A stretch of 64,000 nt of DNA from Flavobacterium sp. N3904 (GTDB lineage Bacteria; Bacteroidota; Bacteroidia; Flavobacteriales; Flavobacteriaceae), in contig NZ_CP110009.1 of NCBI RefSeq assembly GCF_025947305.1, positions 4,195,501 through 4,259,500 of the forward strand. The letters are read 5' to 3'. Below the pieces are notes generated by a model. The model saw nothing but the letters and a program-made list of their open reading frames with translations, was not told the origin of the DNA and ran no database searches. Made by a program: the position numbers and the translations under genes. Position 1 is the stretch's first letter. Each line of letters begins with the position of its first letter. Positions 24,190 to 31,779 of the stretch are shown one piece after another.

Positions 24190-24819
24190 ATGAAAAGACA
24201 CTTCTATTTTTTAGCAACACTACTTCTATTTTTGTCGTGTACTGATGGAAATAAAAATTTGATTACACCAGAAATTAAATCAAATACTGCTAAATCAGAT
24301 CAAAAGAAAGAGGAAGTAAAACCTGTAATTGATACTATATTAAATGAAGGTAGCGTAATCATTTATGGAGATACAACTATTCAGAAAGATAAAATTAGAG
24401 AAGTTCTAGTAAAATTTGAACCATATATAACTTTTGATGATTTTAAAGTTAACATCGAAAATGTCAAAGCTAAACTTGACTTAAATTCTCACGAATTAGG
24501 AAGGCGATTCAGAACTGCAATTAGAGAAAGTTATAATGATCCTGAAAATCTTTTTGCAGGGCATTATACCTTTGCTACTTGGGGTTGTGGAAGTCCTTGT
24601 CAGATGAATGTACTAATCGATAGAAGAACTGGGAAAATATATGATGCTCCAGATTCATCAGTCGGCTCAGAATTTAAAAAAGACAGTAGAATGTTAATTA
24701 TTAATCCACCTGAAGAAACAAATTATTTTTACAATAATTGCTCATACTGTAAACCAGAAATATATATTTTAAATGAAATAACAAAAACGTTTGAAAAGAA
24801 AGAACCTTATAAAAAATAA
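24190..24819 (+). CDS. Lipoprotein of unknown function with two Cys pairs
   Basis: The preferred start at 24190 gives a 209-residue lipoprotein with the signal MKRHFYFLATLLLFLSC. An ATG 14 codons earlier (24148) would put the hairpin repeat into the coding sequence and is rejected. The mature protein has a Lys/Asp-rich linker, then WGCGSPCQMNVLIDRRTG and, near the end, NNCSYCKPEIYIL. The paired Cys may form disulfides or bind metal. No family is recognised with confidence. It is the first gene of block B. Confidence 0.7.
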   Translation: MKRHFYFLATLLLFLSCTDGNKNLITPEIKSNTAKSDQKKEEVKPVIDTILNEGSVIIYGDTTIQKDKIREVLVKFEPYITFDDFKVNIENVKAKLDLNSHELGRRFRTAIRESYNDPENLFAGHYTFATWGCGSPCQMNVLIDRRTGKIYDAPDSSVGSEFKKDSRMLIINPPEETNYFYNNCSYCKPEIYILNEITKTFEKKEPYKK

Positions 24820-24853
24820 CTGCATATAACAGCCGTTTGGCGAGATTCAGGTT

Positions 24854-24949
24854 TTTGGCTTAATTTGAAATTAGTTTTGTATTTGTGATGATATGGCAAA
24901 TTCGAAAATAGGGCTTAATTTAGTCACATACCGCTGCAGTACCAGAACG
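24854..24949 (+). repeat. Dispersed boundary repeat, block B
   Basis: Positions 24854-24928 align with 13022-13096 of the minus strand over 75 nt, with about 11 differences counted by eye. It starts TTTGGCTTAAT and ends GGGCTTAATTTAGTCACA. The motif ACCAGAACG follows at 24941-24949 and the next gene starts at 24971. Confidence 0.85.
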
Positions 24950-24970
24950 ATATCAGTAATACACAAAATT

Positions 24971-25483
24971 ATGCGTAAAATCACAACCGAAATAGTAATC
25001 GTAATATTACTTTGGATATTCGTTATAAGCTCACTGATTTACAATCCTCAATTTGGAGTTCAATTTATATTTGGAATTGTAAGCCTTACATTTGCCTCAG
25101 CAGCGCTGCTATTTGGACACAAAGATTTAGGCCTTGGAATACTAACATTCGCCTTGATTCTTTCAACTTTTAATGCAATTAAATTTAGTGAAGCTTTTGA
25201 AGCACATATTGGATTTGTTATGCTAATTCCTTTAATTTTATTAATAATATTGATTTTCTCAAGATTACGTGAGTTAATAAACTTAAGAGAAAAATGGTTT
25301 GGAGCTGAGCCAGCAGAAGTTGAAAAAGCACAAGAAAACAGAGTTAATTTTTTCAGGCGTGAATTTCAAAACCTCTCTTCGGAGGAATTAGTTAGAAGAG
25401 GAAATAATGATAAATTAGTTGATGAAGCCAGAATTGCCATTGACCAAATTTTGAATGAAAGAAATGTGACACTGAATAAATAA
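24971..25483 (+). CDS. Four-helix membrane protein with soluble C-terminal tail, unknown
   Basis: Started at 24971 the protein has 170 residues: MRKITTEIVIVILLWIFVIS opens the first of four hydrophobic segments (others: FIFGIVSLTFASAALLFG, LGLGILTFALILSTFNAI, IGFVMLIPLILLIILIFS), then a charged 60-residue tail (FRREFQNLSSEELVRRGN). The longer frame from 24893 would translate the boundary repeat (MANSKIGLNLVT) and has no membrane signature there, so it is rejected. No family is recognised. The tail is probably cytoplasmic. Confidence 0.7.
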   Translation: MRKITTEIVIVILLWIFVISSLIYNPQFGVQFIFGIVSLTFASAALLFGHKDLGLGILTFALILSTFNAIKFSEAFEAHIGFVMLIPLILLIILIFSRLRELINLREKWFGAEPAEVEKAQENRVNFFRREFQNLSSEELVRRGNNDKLVDEARIAIDQILNERNVTLNK

Positions 25484-25594
25484 TAAGGACTGCTAGTAAA
25501 AGCTATTACAACATATTTAGAAAACTAACTAAATCCCAAACCTACTGCAATACCCTAACATTATAACCTATTAAAACAAAAAAAAATATTACCT

Positions 25595-26182
25595 ATGAAA
25601 AAAATTACTACTACAATTATTCTAATGTTTTGCTCAATTATTTACTCCCAAAATAAAATAAATGTTTTCACTGGAGTAAATTATTCCTATTTTACAGATG
25701 GTATTGCACAACAGATTCTTGCAGAAGAATCCTTCGGTTTGCATATTGGTGCCTCTTACGAGATTCCGTTCAATGAAAAAATAGCATTTCGACCGGCAAT
25801 TGTTTTTGACCAAGTAGGAGACCGTACACAGACCGACTACAATTATTACAGTAACGAAATTGATCAATTAGATTTAAAACTTACGTACCTAAACATTCCA
25901 ATGAACTTTAAATTTTGGAACAAAATATACCTTATAGCCGGCCCACAAATTGGTTTTCTGATAAATAAAGAGTCGACTAATGGAAGTGCACAAATTGTTG
26001 ATTCAGATATCGATTTTGGCTTTAATTTAGGAACAGGATTTACTGTAAATCGATTATTTTTCGAATTTGGAATATATCAAGGCTTTACTTCAATAGGTAA
26101 ATATCAATATTCTGCAACTGGAAGCACAAAAGACCTTCACAATGGTTATGGTCAATTTACAATTGGATATAATATCAAATAA
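25595..26182 (+). CDS. Outer membrane beta-barrel protein (PorT-like)
   Basis: A 195-residue protein with a signal peptide (MKKITTTIILMFCSIIYSQ) and alternating strands typical of small eight-stranded barrels of the PorT/OMP_b-brl_2 group: FGLHIGASYEIPF, KIAFRPAIVFDQVGD, TYLNIPMNFKFW, LIAGPQIGFLIN, DFGFNLGTGFTVN, FFEFGIYQGF and a final GQFTIGYNIK. Such proteins sit in the outer membrane; the role here is unknown. It follows the membrane gene after 111 bp without a boundary repeat between them, so the two may belong to one cassette. Confidence 0.8.
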   Translation: MKKITTTIILMFCSIIYSQNKINVFTGVNYSYFTDGIAQQILAEESFGLHIGASYEIPFNEKIAFRPAIVFDQVGDRTQTDYNYYSNEIDQLDLKLTYLNIPMNFKFWNKIYLIAGPQIGFLINKESTNGSAQIVDSDIDFGFNLGTGFTVNRLFFEFGIYQGFTSIGKYQYSATGSTKDLHNGYGQFTIGYNIK

Positions 26183-26209
26183 GAGAAACAGCTTCTAAGT
26201 ACTACAGTA

Positions 26210-26261
26210 GATTTGGACAATTGGCTTAATTTAGTCTCGAACACGCTATATTACCAGAAAG
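26210..26261 (+). repeat. Boundary repeat, short form
   Basis: GATTTGGACAATTGGC, then TTAATTTAGTC (to 26236), then ACCAGAAAG at 26253-26261. The core GGCTTAATTTAGTC is shared with 24912-24925 and with the minus strand at 13025-13038. It follows the barrel gene and precedes the three-helix membrane gene. Confidence 0.75.
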
Positions 26262-26306
26262 TTTTAGGGCATTTTTACTGACCAGCAAAAAAACAATTAA
26301 AAAACA

Positions 26307-26609
26307 ATGCGAGCAATTTTAATATTTACACCTTACATTTTAATACCACTTATTGTTACGCTTCTTTTTAGACGATTTACTCATTCATCGAAAAGTCTAA
26401 CTTATACATTAACAGGGTTAATTATTTTCTTTTATCCTTTTGGACTATTTTGGATTGAAAACTATTTGAATCCACCATCAGGACCGAGATGCGGTAATCC
26501 TCAATTCTTTTTTTTTGTCGGACACCTAATTATACTTTTGCCGATTTCATTGTTGATTCAGTATATTTTTAATGTAATGCTATTGACTAATAAAAGCAAC
26601 CCGCTCTAG
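26307..26609 (+). CDS. Three-helix small membrane protein, unknown
   Basis: A 100-residue protein with three hydrophobic segments (AILIFTPYILIPLIVTLLF, LTYTLTGLIIFFYPFGLFW, FFFVGHLIILLPISLLIQYI). The loop after helix 2 carries NPPSGPRCGNPQ. Its stop codon TAG (26607-26609) directly precedes the ACCAGAAAG motif. No family is recognised. It resembles in size and style the small membrane genes of block A. Confidence 0.6.
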   Translation: MRAILIFTPYILIPLIVTLLFRRFTHSSKSLTYTLTGLIIFFYPFGLFWIENYLNPPSGPRCGNPQFFFFVGHLIILLPISLLIQYIFNVMLLTNKSNPL

Positions 26610-26610
26610 T

Positions 26611-26619
26611 ACCAGAAAG
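26611..26619 (+). repeat. Boundary motif ACCAGAAAG, minimal form
   Basis: ACCAGAAAG starts 2 bp after the stop of the previous gene and ends 15 bp before the next ATG. Here the boundary consists of this motif only, without the larger repeat. Confidence 0.55.
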
Positions 26620-26633
26620 TTAACTGTTATTTT

Positions 26634-27452
26634 ATGAAAAAACACTACGGAATATTTTTAGTTATTTTATTTTTTGCAATTAGTTGTAAAAAAAACTCGA
26701 ATAAAAAAGTGGACGAAAAAAAAACTGAAACTAGAACAATCGTTTTTAATAATAGTAACCCAAAGTATTTATTAAACCCGCCCAAATCTGACACACTTTG
26801 TATCAATGATATTGAAAGAGCTAAAAGAGACATTAATAAATATCAAAAATTGTTTATTGAAACTATTTGTTTTGGATGTCGTTCAAAACCGTTCGAAACA
26901 GAAATTGAAGAAGTATTAAAGAAACGGAAAATTAAAAAAGTAATAGAAGACATTGGATGTGTTGGTTATGAAGGACAAACTCAAGGATGTTATAGTGGTT
27001 ACATTAGTTTAAAAATGAAAGAACAATATGGAGAGAATTATTTTTCGGAAATTGAAAAAGAAGCTGAAAGTATTTTTATCAAAAACATCATCGAAAATAA
27101 TAAAGTTGTAAGCATTTACGATTTAGAGGATAAAGAAAAACCAAAAATAATAAGTCGAGAAGTTTACATAGAAGGCGATTATTATACTAACATAAAAGTA
27201 AATTTACCTGTTAAAATTGATAGTTATAAATCTTTGTTTGCTGACATAACTTTTACAATAGAAAAAAACGGAACAATAGGTAATTTAAAAGTTAGTAATT
27301 GGGTAAATGATGCAGTAGATGAAAAATTCAAAAAAGATTTAATTACTCAAGCGATAAAAACTTTAAAAGAAAACTATAATCATTGGAATCCTGGAAAATA
27401 TAAAGGTAACATAGCACGAACCCAAAACACATTGAGAGTAAACTTTGTGTAA
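26634..27452 (+). CDS. Lipoprotein with TonB C-terminal-like domain
   Basis: A 272-residue lipoprotein (signal MKKHYGIFLVILFFAISC). After a Lys-rich linker there are Cys-containing segments (ETICFGCRSKP, DIGCVGYEGQTQGCYSG). The last 90 residues resemble the TonB_C/energy-transducer fold: VNLPVKIDSYKSLFADITFT, IEKNGTIGNLKVSNWVNDAV, then KKDLITQAIKTLKENYNHW and NPGKYKGNIA. In Bacteroidota such domains often occur outside true TonB proteins. Role unknown. It is the last gene of block B, followed by another boundary fragment and a terminator. Confidence 0.65.
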   Translation: MKKHYGIFLVILFFAISCKKNSNKKVDEKKTETRTIVFNNSNPKYLLNPPKSDTLCINDIERAKRDINKYQKLFIETICFGCRSKPFETEIEEVLKKRKIKKVIEDIGCVGYEGQTQGCYSGYISLKMKEQYGENYFSEIEKEAESIFIKNIIENNKVVSIYDLEDKEKPKIISREVYIEGDYYTNIKVNLPVKIDSYKSLFADITFTIEKNGTIGNLKVSNWVNDAVDEKFKKDLITQAIKTLKENYNHWNPGKYKGNIARTQNTLRVNFV

Positions 27453-27479
27453 AAAACTACCGGTAACAGGTTCACAACT

Positions 27480-27512
27480 GATTTGGGCAATTGCCTTAAT
27501 TCCAAACGATAC
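27480..27512 (+). repeat. Boundary repeat fragment closing block B
   Basis: GATTTGGGCAATTGCC, then TTAATTCCAAACG, resembles 26210-26240 and the minus strand at 11370-11386, but lacks TTAGTC and the ACCAGAAAG motif. No gene follows on this strand. Confidence 0.6.
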
Positions 27513-27522
27513 AAAGAACATC

Positions 27523-27550
27523 AAAAAAGTCGCTAAACAGCGACTTTTTT
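27523..27550 (+). terminator. Strong terminator at the end of block B
   Basis: AAAAAAGTCGCT (27523-27534) pairs fully with AGCGACTTTTTT (27539-27550) around an AAAC loop, followed by more T. It can work in both directions. Confidence 0.9.
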
Positions 27551-27554
27551 TTTA

Positions 27555-28121
27555 AGAAAACTTTCATTTGCGAAAAGAAAACTCGCAACTGCGGCGAGAA
27601 AAATCGCAACTTCATTTAGAAAACTCGTAACTGCGGAGAGAAAACTCGCAACTGCGACGAGAAAACTCGTAACTGCGACGAGAAAACTCGTAACTGCGGA
27701 AAGAAAACTTGTAACTGCAGGGAGAAAACTCCCAACTGCGGGAAGAAAACTCGTAACTGCGACGAGAAAACTCCCAACTGCGGAGAGAAAACTCGTAACT
27801 GCGACGAGAAAACTCGCAACTGCGGAGAGAAAACTCGCAACTGCGGGAAGAAAACTTGTAACTGCAGGGAGAAAACTCGCAACTGCGGGAAGAAAACTCG
27901 CAACTGCGGAAAGAAAACTCGTAACTGCGACGAGAAAACTCCCAACTGCGGAGAGAAAACTCGCAACTGCGGAGAGAAAACTCGCAACTGCGGGAAGAAA
28001 ACTCGTAACTGCGGGGAGAAAACTCGCAACTGCGGAGAGAAAACTTGCTACTGCGGAAAGAAAACTCGTAACTGCGGGAAGAAAACTCGTAACTGCGGAA
28101 AGAAAACTCACAACTGTGTTC
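27555..28121. repeat. 21-nt tandem repeat array, 27 units
   Basis: AGAAAACT recurs every 21 nt from 27555 to 28101 with no length change: 27 units. The typical unit is AGAAAACTCGyAACTGCGGrG; it contains the dyad CGCA-AC-TGCG. The second half varies (GGGA, GGAA, GACG, AGGG). The first three units are the most diverged. A 201-codon minus-strand ORF (27533-28138) with heptads of type SFLSAVA is a consequence of the 21-nt period and reads into the terminator. Confidence 0.92.
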
Positions 28122-28191
28122 CAGACAATAGCACTCAACCCGCTGTTAAAGGAATAGTACTAACGTGCTGTAAACGAAACCCGCATATAAC

Positions 28192-28596
28192 TTAATTCAG
28201 CTGCTCCTGAAAATGATTCAACAACACCTCTGCCGGAATCATGGCACTTGGAGACGCTTTCATCAATTTCAAAATACGGTTGGTAGCCCCCGGATTCAGC
28301 CCCATATTGATGGCAATTTGACGTATGGCCTCTTCCTCTTTCTGATGCAAAACACCATCAATATGCATCAACAATGCTAAACGATAAAACTGCTGTATCC
28401 TTTCAAATTCCGATTTTATAACACCAGCGGGCAATTCCTGATGAAACAAATCCTTAAATTCTTTTTTGCTGATGCCTAACTCTTGGGCAACAATCCAAAC
28501 AAATTGGTATTCTCTTTCATGCAATCTCCCATCAACAACCGAGAATGCAATCATCTCCGACAATAAATTGATTTTTTTTATGTGTGTGTCCATCAA
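28192..28596 (-). CDS. TerB-like protein
   Basis: A 134-residue all-helical protein of the TerB/tellurite-resistance-like superfamily. It has the acidic metal-binding repeats: KINLLSEMIAFSVVDGRLHE near residue 10 and RLALLMHIDGVLHQKEEEAI near residue 70, each with the A/D-x-x-D-G-x-h-x-x-E pattern. Homologues in flavobacteria are often mislabelled excinuclease subunit B. It is cytoplasmic; no role in tellurite resistance is implied. MM start: ATG at 28596 or 28593. It is divergent from the esterase gene with 55 bp between them. Confidence 0.8.
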   Translation of the reverse strand: MMDTHIKKINLLSEMIAFSVVDGRLHEREYQFVWIVAQELGISKKEFKDLFHQELPAGVIKSEFERIQQFYRLALLMHIDGVLHQKEEEAIRQIAINMGLNPGATNRILKLMKASPSAMIPAEVLLNHFQEQLN

Positions 28597-28651
28597 ATTA
28601 GTATTTTTAGCTAAAATATTCTTTTTTTCTAAATCTAAAAATTAAATCGTC

Positions 28652-29458
28652 TTGAAATTAATTTACTTCATTCCGCTACTCTTATTGCTGCACAAAACCA
28701 GTGCACAGGAGAGCACGGCTTCCAAACAGGTTTCTACTTTTACCATCGAAGCCCCTCAACTGAAAACAAGCCGAAAAATTTGGTTGTACTTACCCAAAAA
28801 CTACGAGACTACAACCAAAAAATACCCAGTCATTTACATGCACGACGCACAAAATTTATTTGATGCCAAAACTTCTTTTGCAGGCGAATGGAATGTAGAC
28901 GAAAAATTAGACAGCCTCAATGCACAAGTAATTGTGGTAGGGATAGAAAACGGCGGCGAAAAACGATTGGAAGAGTTAACACCCTACAAAAATGAAAAAT
29001 ACGGTGGAGGCAACGCCGATAAGTACTTAGAATTTATCGTAAATACGTTAAAACCCGAAATCGACAAAAAATACCGAACAAAAACCAATGCCAAAAACAC
29101 CACCATTATGGGAAGTTCTTTGGGCGGTTTGACTTCTTTTTATGCCGTTATAAAATATCCAAAAGTTTTTGGTAAAGCCGGCGTATTCTCCCCCGCCTTT
29201 TGGATCAATCGAAAAGACATCAACGAATATATGGCAAGCAGCAAGAAAGTAACAGCCAAAATTTACTTTCTCTGTGGCGACTCAGAAGGCGATGACGACG
29301 ACATGGTAAACGACCTCAACCACATGGAAGTGTTACTGAATAAAAACCGCTGCTATTGCTTGAATCTAAACAAAAAAGTAATTGTAAAAGGCGGGCATCA
29401 CAATGAAAAATTGTGGAGAGATGGTTTTGTAGATGCCATTATTTGGTTAGGGCATTAA
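28652..29458 (+). CDS. Secreted alpha/beta-hydrolase (esterase D/Fes-like), TTG start
   Basis: A 268-residue secreted hydrolase. Only a TTG codon at 28652 opens the frame before the signal peptide (KLIYFIPLLLLLHKTSAQ); an in-frame stop lies three codons upstream, so a TTG start is required. The fold shows IWLYLPKNY, VIYMHDAQNLFD, VVGIENGGEKR, nucleophile elbow TIMGSSLGGLTSFYA, acid in CGDSEGDDDD, and His in GGHHNEKLW. It resembles the ferric-enterobactin/IroE and acyl-esterase group; the substrate is unknown. A large dyad region follows as terminator. Confidence 0.82.
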   Translation: MKLIYFIPLLLLLHKTSAQESTASKQVSTFTIEAPQLKTSRKIWLYLPKNYETTTKKYPVIYMHDAQNLFDAKTSFAGEWNVDEKLDSLNAQVIVVGIENGGEKRLEELTPYKNEKYGGGNADKYLEFIVNTLKPEIDKKYRTKTNAKNTTIMGSSLGGLTSFYAVIKYPKVFGKAGVFSPAFWINRKDINEYMASSKKVTAKIYFLCGDSEGDDDDMVNDLNHMEVLLNKNRCYCLNLNKKVIVKGGHHNEKLWRDGFVDAIIWLGH

Positions 29459-29483
29459 CTTTTACTAATAATTACAACCGCTA

Positions 29484-29584
29484 TTTCACAAAAAGCCACA
29501 AGGTAAACACAAAGATTCACTAGAATAAGCTTTAAAATTCTCGGTGAATCTCTGTCTTTTTTTTCTTTGCGAATCGCTGTGAAA
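29484..29584. repeat. Nested inverted repeat between convergent genes, probable two-way terminator
   Basis: Inner arms GATTCAC (29514-29520) and GTGAATC (29544-29550), with GAAT/ATTC inside, then a T-run at 29556-29563. Outer arms TTTCAC (29484-29489) and GTGAAA (29579-29584). The wording (CACAAAG, TTTGCG) recalls the inverted repeat at 6137-6211. Confidence 0.6.
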
Positions 29585-29608
29585 CTTTTAGTTTTATATC
29601 AAAGCTAT

Positions 29609-31120
29609 CTACTTTTTAGAATACTCTTTTTCCATTTGTGTGATAATGCTTTTTATCGCCTCAGAACCAATTCCTTTGGCCTTGATGACTTTGTTTCTGT
29701 CCAGAATATAAATCACTGGCGTGGTCACCACATCGTATTTATCTTTGAGATTGTTGATATGGACGCCATCATAAACATTGATCCAATCGATTTTATTGTC
29801 AATAATGTACTTTTTGTATTTGTCAAAATCATTTTGTGTGTACACCCCAAAAACTTTCACATCTTTGTTTTCTTTCAGTAAATCATGGTAAAGATCAAGG
29901 ATTTTTGGCACTTCTTTTTGGCAATGGCCACAATCGACATCCCAAAAAATTAGAATCAAATAATCAGCTTTTATATTCGATAGTGTCACATAATATTTTT
30001 CGATTTCCGACTTATTGTCGTAATAGATTTTGGTGATTTCTTCGCTAGTTTTGGCGGTATCAAAACCCATTTTCGCAATTTTATCATGAGTGGGAATGTC
30101 AATCATATAAAGATCGGGAGCCGTTTTCCCGAGTTGCAATGGAGCCAGAACATTGCCGCGGTTTATAATGAGTTTGATCACGCTATCGTCATAAACTCCG
30201 TTGGCTTTTCCAGTTTTAAAATAATTATCAACCATATAGACAAACACTTTGTCCATTCCCATGATTTTCGGAATCTCATATGTAGAGGTAAAATAGGCCA
30301 ACAAAAGCATATTCATCTTGGTACCTTGCTTGGTTTTGCTCATCATTCGATCAATCTCTACACAAATAGAATCCGGATGTTGCACCACAACGGTATTGAA
30401 ATATTGTTTTATTTTATTGGCAAAAAACGGATTGCGCAACATAGCATCATCCTGAAAATTGACACCATCCCAAAAATGTTTTTTATAATATTTGTAGGCA
30501 AAAATACTGTCGGGTCTCCCATTAGAAACATTCGGTATATCCTTGGCTGTTTTCTCTGTCTTCAAATTGATTATTTCAGCAAGGTAATTTCCTTTGTTTT
30601 GAGCAATAGTACTCAAGTCCTTTTCCTGAATCGTGGCGTTCAGAACTTTAAATTCTTTGGTTAAAAGCGCTACGGAATCAGGCTTTTTCTGCTCTTTTAT
30701 CGCCTTTTTGAAGTTGTCGAATTCTTTGTTTTTGGCACTGACAAAGCGTATATAATCGAAGAAATTCTTGTTTTGATTGGAATTGACCGCTTTTAAATTC
30801 TCCAGTAAATTGGTTTTATCCGAAGTGATTTGTTGCTTTTGGGACTGTTCGTCTACAATAAAATCAAAATAATTCCCTTTTTCCTGACTCAATAAAAAGT
30901 AAACACCTTTGTCTAAATTCTTCTTCCCTTTGAAAACAATATTTCCGTTCACCACTTTCTTGCAGGTGTCTGAAACGTACAATTTGTCAAACTGATAAAA
31001 AGCCAGATAAGCAACGGTATCTTTACAATGCTGCAAATTAATTTTGATTTCATGACCCGTTTGAGCATGCACGAACATTAAACCAAAAAAGAGAACGAAA
31101 CTCAGTATAATTTTCTTCAT
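29609..31120 (-). CDS. Exported thioredoxin-fold protein (DUF4369/DUF5106-type, TlpA-like)
   Basis: The chosen start at 31120 gives 503 residues with the signal peptide MKKIILSFVLFFGLMFVHAQ; an ATG eight codons earlier adds only MLQRLLLI. The N-terminal beta domain (HEIKINLQHCKDTVAYLAFY) is DUF4369-like, the middle helical part fits DUF5106, and the C-terminal 140 residues are a thioredoxin fold with the redox motif FWDVDCGHCQKEVP and the cis-Pro loop VVTTPVIYIL. It is probably a periplasmic thiol-disulfide protein. The cap domain size is typical of Bacteroidota. Convergent with the esterase gene. Confidence 0.82.
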   Translation of the reverse strand: MKKIILSFVLFFGLMFVHAQTGHEIKINLQHCKDTVAYLAFYQFDKLYVSDTCKKVVNGNIVFKGKKNLDKGVYFLLSQEKGNYFDFIVDEQSQKQQITSDKTNLLENLKAVNSNQNKNFFDYIRFVSAKNKEFDNFKKAIKEQKKPDSVALLTKEFKVLNATIQEKDLSTIAQNKGNYLAEIINLKTEKTAKDIPNVSNGRPDSIFAYKYYKKHFWDGVNFQDDAMLRNPFFANKIKQYFNTVVVQHPDSICVEIDRMMSKTKQGTKMNMLLLAYFTSTYEIPKIMGMDKVFVYMVDNYFKTGKANGVYDDSVIKLIINRGNVLAPLQLGKTAPDLYMIDIPTHDKIAKMGFDTAKTSEEITKIYYDNKSEIEKYYVTLSNIKADYLILIFWDVDCGHCQKEVPKILDLYHDLLKENKDVKVFGVYTQNDFDKYKKYIIDNKIDWINVYDGVHINNLKDKYDVVTTPVIYILDRNKVIKAKGIGSEAIKSIITQMEKEYSKK

Positions 31121-31282
31121 AATTAGTAATAATCTTTGGAGCACTTTAGTCTTAAAATATTTTTTATAGAATAAATCTCATTTTATCATTCAAAAATAAT
31201 TGAATTTAAATCGAATTTCAAATTTCACAGAGTGTTTTTAATGTCAGAAAAACAATAAGCAGAAATTGATTTGTTAAATGCT

Positions 31283-31290
31283 TATCTTTG
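31283..31290 (+). promoter_or_regulatory. -7 promoter box of the DUF1456 gene (decides the start)
   Basis: TATCTTTG fits TAnnTTTG and overlaps the upstream ATG at 31288, so that ATG cannot be the start; the ATG at 31309 is. Confidence 0.7.
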
Positions 31291-31308
31291 CACTTTAAAT
31301 ACATAAAA

Positions 31309-31773
31309 ATGACAAATAACGATATATTCAAAAAACTTCGGGTAGCCTTGATGTTGCGCGATGATCAAATAGTAGAAATTCTAGAATTAGTAGATTTTAG
31401 AATTACAAAATCAGAATTGGGTGCTTTTTTCCGTGATGAAAAACACGAAAACTATATGGAATGCGGCGATCAGGTATTGCGCAATTTCCTAAACGGATTG
31501 GTAATTCATTTGAGAGGAACGAAAGAAAATCCTAAAAACCCAAATGACGTTTTGGCTAAGCACAAAGCGCAGATTCCGGCAAAAGAAAGCGACTCAAAAA
31601 GAGCAGAATTCAAGCCAAAAGCAAAAGATGAAGAAAGAGCAAGAGGTGATCAAGCTCCCGGAAAATCGAATGCAGCCAAAAAACCATCAAAAAAACAATT
31701 CCCAAAAGGAAATGACAAAATACAGGTTGTAGAAAAAGTCAAATACAATTTTGGTAAAAACAAAAAATCCTAA
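31309..31773 (+). CDS. DUF1456 family protein (YehS-like)
   Basis: From the ATG at 31309 the protein has 154 residues. It carries the DUF1456 repeat: NNDIFKKLRVALMLRDDQIV, EILELVDFRITKSELGAFFR, then QVLRNFLNGLVIHLRG. E. coli YehS has the same domain; no function is proven. The C-terminal third is a low-complexity basic tail (Lys/Ala/Pro rich), perhaps for nucleic-acid contact, which is an inference. The promoter directly upstream rules out the longer start. The next gene starts 7 bp after the stop, so they form an operon. Confidence 0.82.
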   Translation: MTNNDIFKKLRVALMLRDDQIVEILELVDFRITKSELGAFFRDEKHENYMECGDQVLRNFLNGLVIHLRGTKENPKNPNDVLAKHKAQIPAKESDSKRAEFKPKAKDEERARGDQAPGKSNAAKKPSKKQFPKGNDKIQVVEKVKYNFGKNKKS

Positions 31774-31779
31774 TCCATC

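Noticed and set aside
27533..28138. 201-codon minus-strand ORF with heptad repeat SFLxAVx
   Set aside because: It is produced by the 21-nt period without stop codons; a second minus frame is open as well, it runs into the terminator hairpin, and it has no signal or family feature. Listed as a tandem repeat.
28192..28596. Tellurite resistance determinant
   Set aside because: A lone TerB-like protein without other ter genes gives no support for tellurite resistance.
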